From Corynebacterium sp. 74A (lineage in GTDB: Bacteria; Actinomycetota; Actinomycetes; Mycobacteriales; Mycobacteriaceae), in assembly GCF_008930665.1 (NCBI RefSeq), contig NZ_PQMG01000007.1, positions 59,481 through 123,480 on the forward strand: DNA of 64,000 bases. Reading direction: 5' to 3'. The notes below the pieces were generated by a model, which was not told the DNA's origin, did no database searches, and saw only the letters and a program-made list of their open reading frames with translations. The position numbers and the translations under genes were made by a program. Within the stretch, counting starts at the first letter, position 1; the number at the start of each line of letters is the position of its first letter. Below are positions 63,449 to 64,000 of the stretch, piece after piece.

Positions 63449-63484
63449 GCACCAACAATCTTGGTGCATTTACGCTATGTAAAT
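63449..63484 (-). promoter_or_regulatory. two adjoining inverted repeats in the antitoxin leader
   Basis: GCACCAA-n5-TTGGTGC (63449-63467) touches ATTTAC-n5-GTAAAT (63468-63484). On the antitoxin strand the first hairpin is followed at once by TCTTTTTCTT, like an intrinsic terminator, 34 bp before the start codon. They may be an operator pair for autoregulation, an attenuator, or both. Confidence 0.6.
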
Positions 63485-63802
63485 CACTATGCCGCTGTCT
63501 TGGGTATCTAGCAAAGAAAATCTTGGCCCTAGCTGGTGAATCTCTGCGACCTACCCCTGTTTGGTTCTGTGGGGAGCATCGGGCTGGCCAGCTCTTGGGA
63601 CAGTCGCTAACGGAACATGACGACGGTGAGAACATAACAGCACTGCCTCGGTTCCACACTCCTGAAAATCTGCAGCCGGTACAGCCTCCTACCTCCTTGC
63701 CGAGGCTCGCATGGCCAGACGATTTTTACAGGGCTTCACAAGCTTTCCGACCGATCGGGCGAAACGAGGCTCGGAGGGAGAGAAGACCCCCAGACATGCG
63801 AA
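63485..63802. other. intergenic region between the toxin-antitoxin pair and fba
   Basis: About 320 bp. Short open frames exist but have no ribosome site or recognisable product, and I see no repeat or RNA gene. Confidence 0.5.
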
Positions 63803-63841
63803 ACACCCTCCCCGCTGCGTGGTGTGCTGTGGGGAGGGTGT
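63803..63841 (-). terminator. hairpin downstream of fba
   Basis: ACACCCTCCCC and GGGGAGGGTGT form an 11-bp perfect stem with a 17-base loop, 11 bp beyond the fba stop; GTTT follows on the minus strand. Confidence 0.7.
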
Positions 63842-63851
63842 GAAGGGGGTG

Positions 63852-64000
63852 TTACTTGGACACGGAGGTGCCAGCGGAGTGGAGGTCCTGGCAGGCCTCC
63901 ACGATGCGCTCGGCCATGCCGGTCTCGGCCTTCTTCATGTAGGAGCGGGGATCGTAGACCTTCTTGTTTCCGACCTCGCCGTCGATCTTGAACACGCCAT
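63852..64000 (-). CDS. fba: class II fructose-bisphosphate aldolase, C-terminal end (cut by window edge)
   Basis: The last ~49 residues: VFKIDGEVGNKKVYDPRSY, then MKKAETGMAERIVEACQDLH and the end SAGTSVSK. The DGEVGNKKVYDPRSY stretch is the conserved C-terminal region of class II aldolases (zinc-dependent cleavage of fructose-1,6-bisphosphate). The catalytic residues lie outside the window. Confidence 0.93.
   Translation of the reverse strand, partial: GVFKIDGEVGNKKVYDPRSYMKKAETGMAERIVEACQDLHSAGTSVSK

Noticed and set aside
63523..63843. 106-codon plus-strand frame before fba
   Set aside because: No ribosome site or promoter, no domain, and it runs into the fba terminator hairpin.

Overview
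The window is a stretch of chromosome from a Corynebacterium. The GC content is high, many genes appear to be leaderless, and several genes are corynebacterial hallmarks: a glnX-glnH-pknG operon, an Mrp antiporter whose A and B subunits are fused, a DUF3263 protein, actinobacterial GroEL2 and a PurT-type purine enzyme. From memory, the gene order groEL2, mrp, def, GNAT N-acetylglutamate synthase, xth, cls, NUDIX, glnX-glnH-pknG, ackA-pta, fprA resembles the C. glutamicum chromosome. The species cannot be fixed from the sequence, but pili and sialic-acid use point to a host-associated lifestyle.

Layout. 1-2.1 kb: the 5' end of groEL2 (minus strand) diverges from an M20 peptidase across two CIRCE operators. 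2.2-3.0 kb: a putative leaderless 49-aa ORF and a free-standing LeuA-regulatory-domain-like protein. 3.1-9.4 kb: a six-gene Mrp Na+(K+)/H+ antiporter operon. 9.4-19.8 kb: housekeeping genes (YbdK-type ligase, LytR_C protein, DUF3263, peptide deformylase, probable N-acetylglutamate synthase, RDD protein, exonuclease III, cardiolipin synthase, Na/Pi symporter, ABC exporter, NUDIX). 19.9-25.3 kb: glnX-glnH-pknG and a small membrane protein. 25.4-32.2 kb: ackA/pta, ferredoxin-NADP reductase and glycogen phosphorylase. 32.4-35.8 kb: a four-gene Mn/Zn ABC importer. 36-37.9 kb: gpt and purT.

38-44.8 kb is a sortase-assembled pilus island of visibly lower GC (tip, backbone, class C sortase, base pilin) inserted between purT and purA. 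Its tip gene is split by a one-base frameshift. 45.2-50.1 kb holds purA, a photolyase, an unknown gene and a FUSC membrane protein.

50.2-60.6 kb is a complete-looking sialic-acid uptake and breakdown cluster. A peptide/nickel-type ABC importer, including one permease-ATPase fusion, plus a lyase are on the minus strand. A GntR regulator, a ROK kinase, the ManNAc-6-P epimerase and GlcNAc-6-P deacetylase are on the plus strand. They diverge from a 444-bp control region. The end holds a secreted trypsin-like protease with a coiled-coil tail, a Panacea-domain antitoxin paired with a Doc/Fic toxin gene that carries an in-frame stop codon, and the 3' end of a class II aldolase gene.

The observations most worth checking are the frameshifted pilus tip, the dead Doc toxin beside an intact Panacea antitoxin with a two-palindrome leader, the HrcA sites that also cover the peptidase promoter, the overlapping divergent promoters of def and DUF3263, and the LeuA-like orphan with its upstream small ORF.
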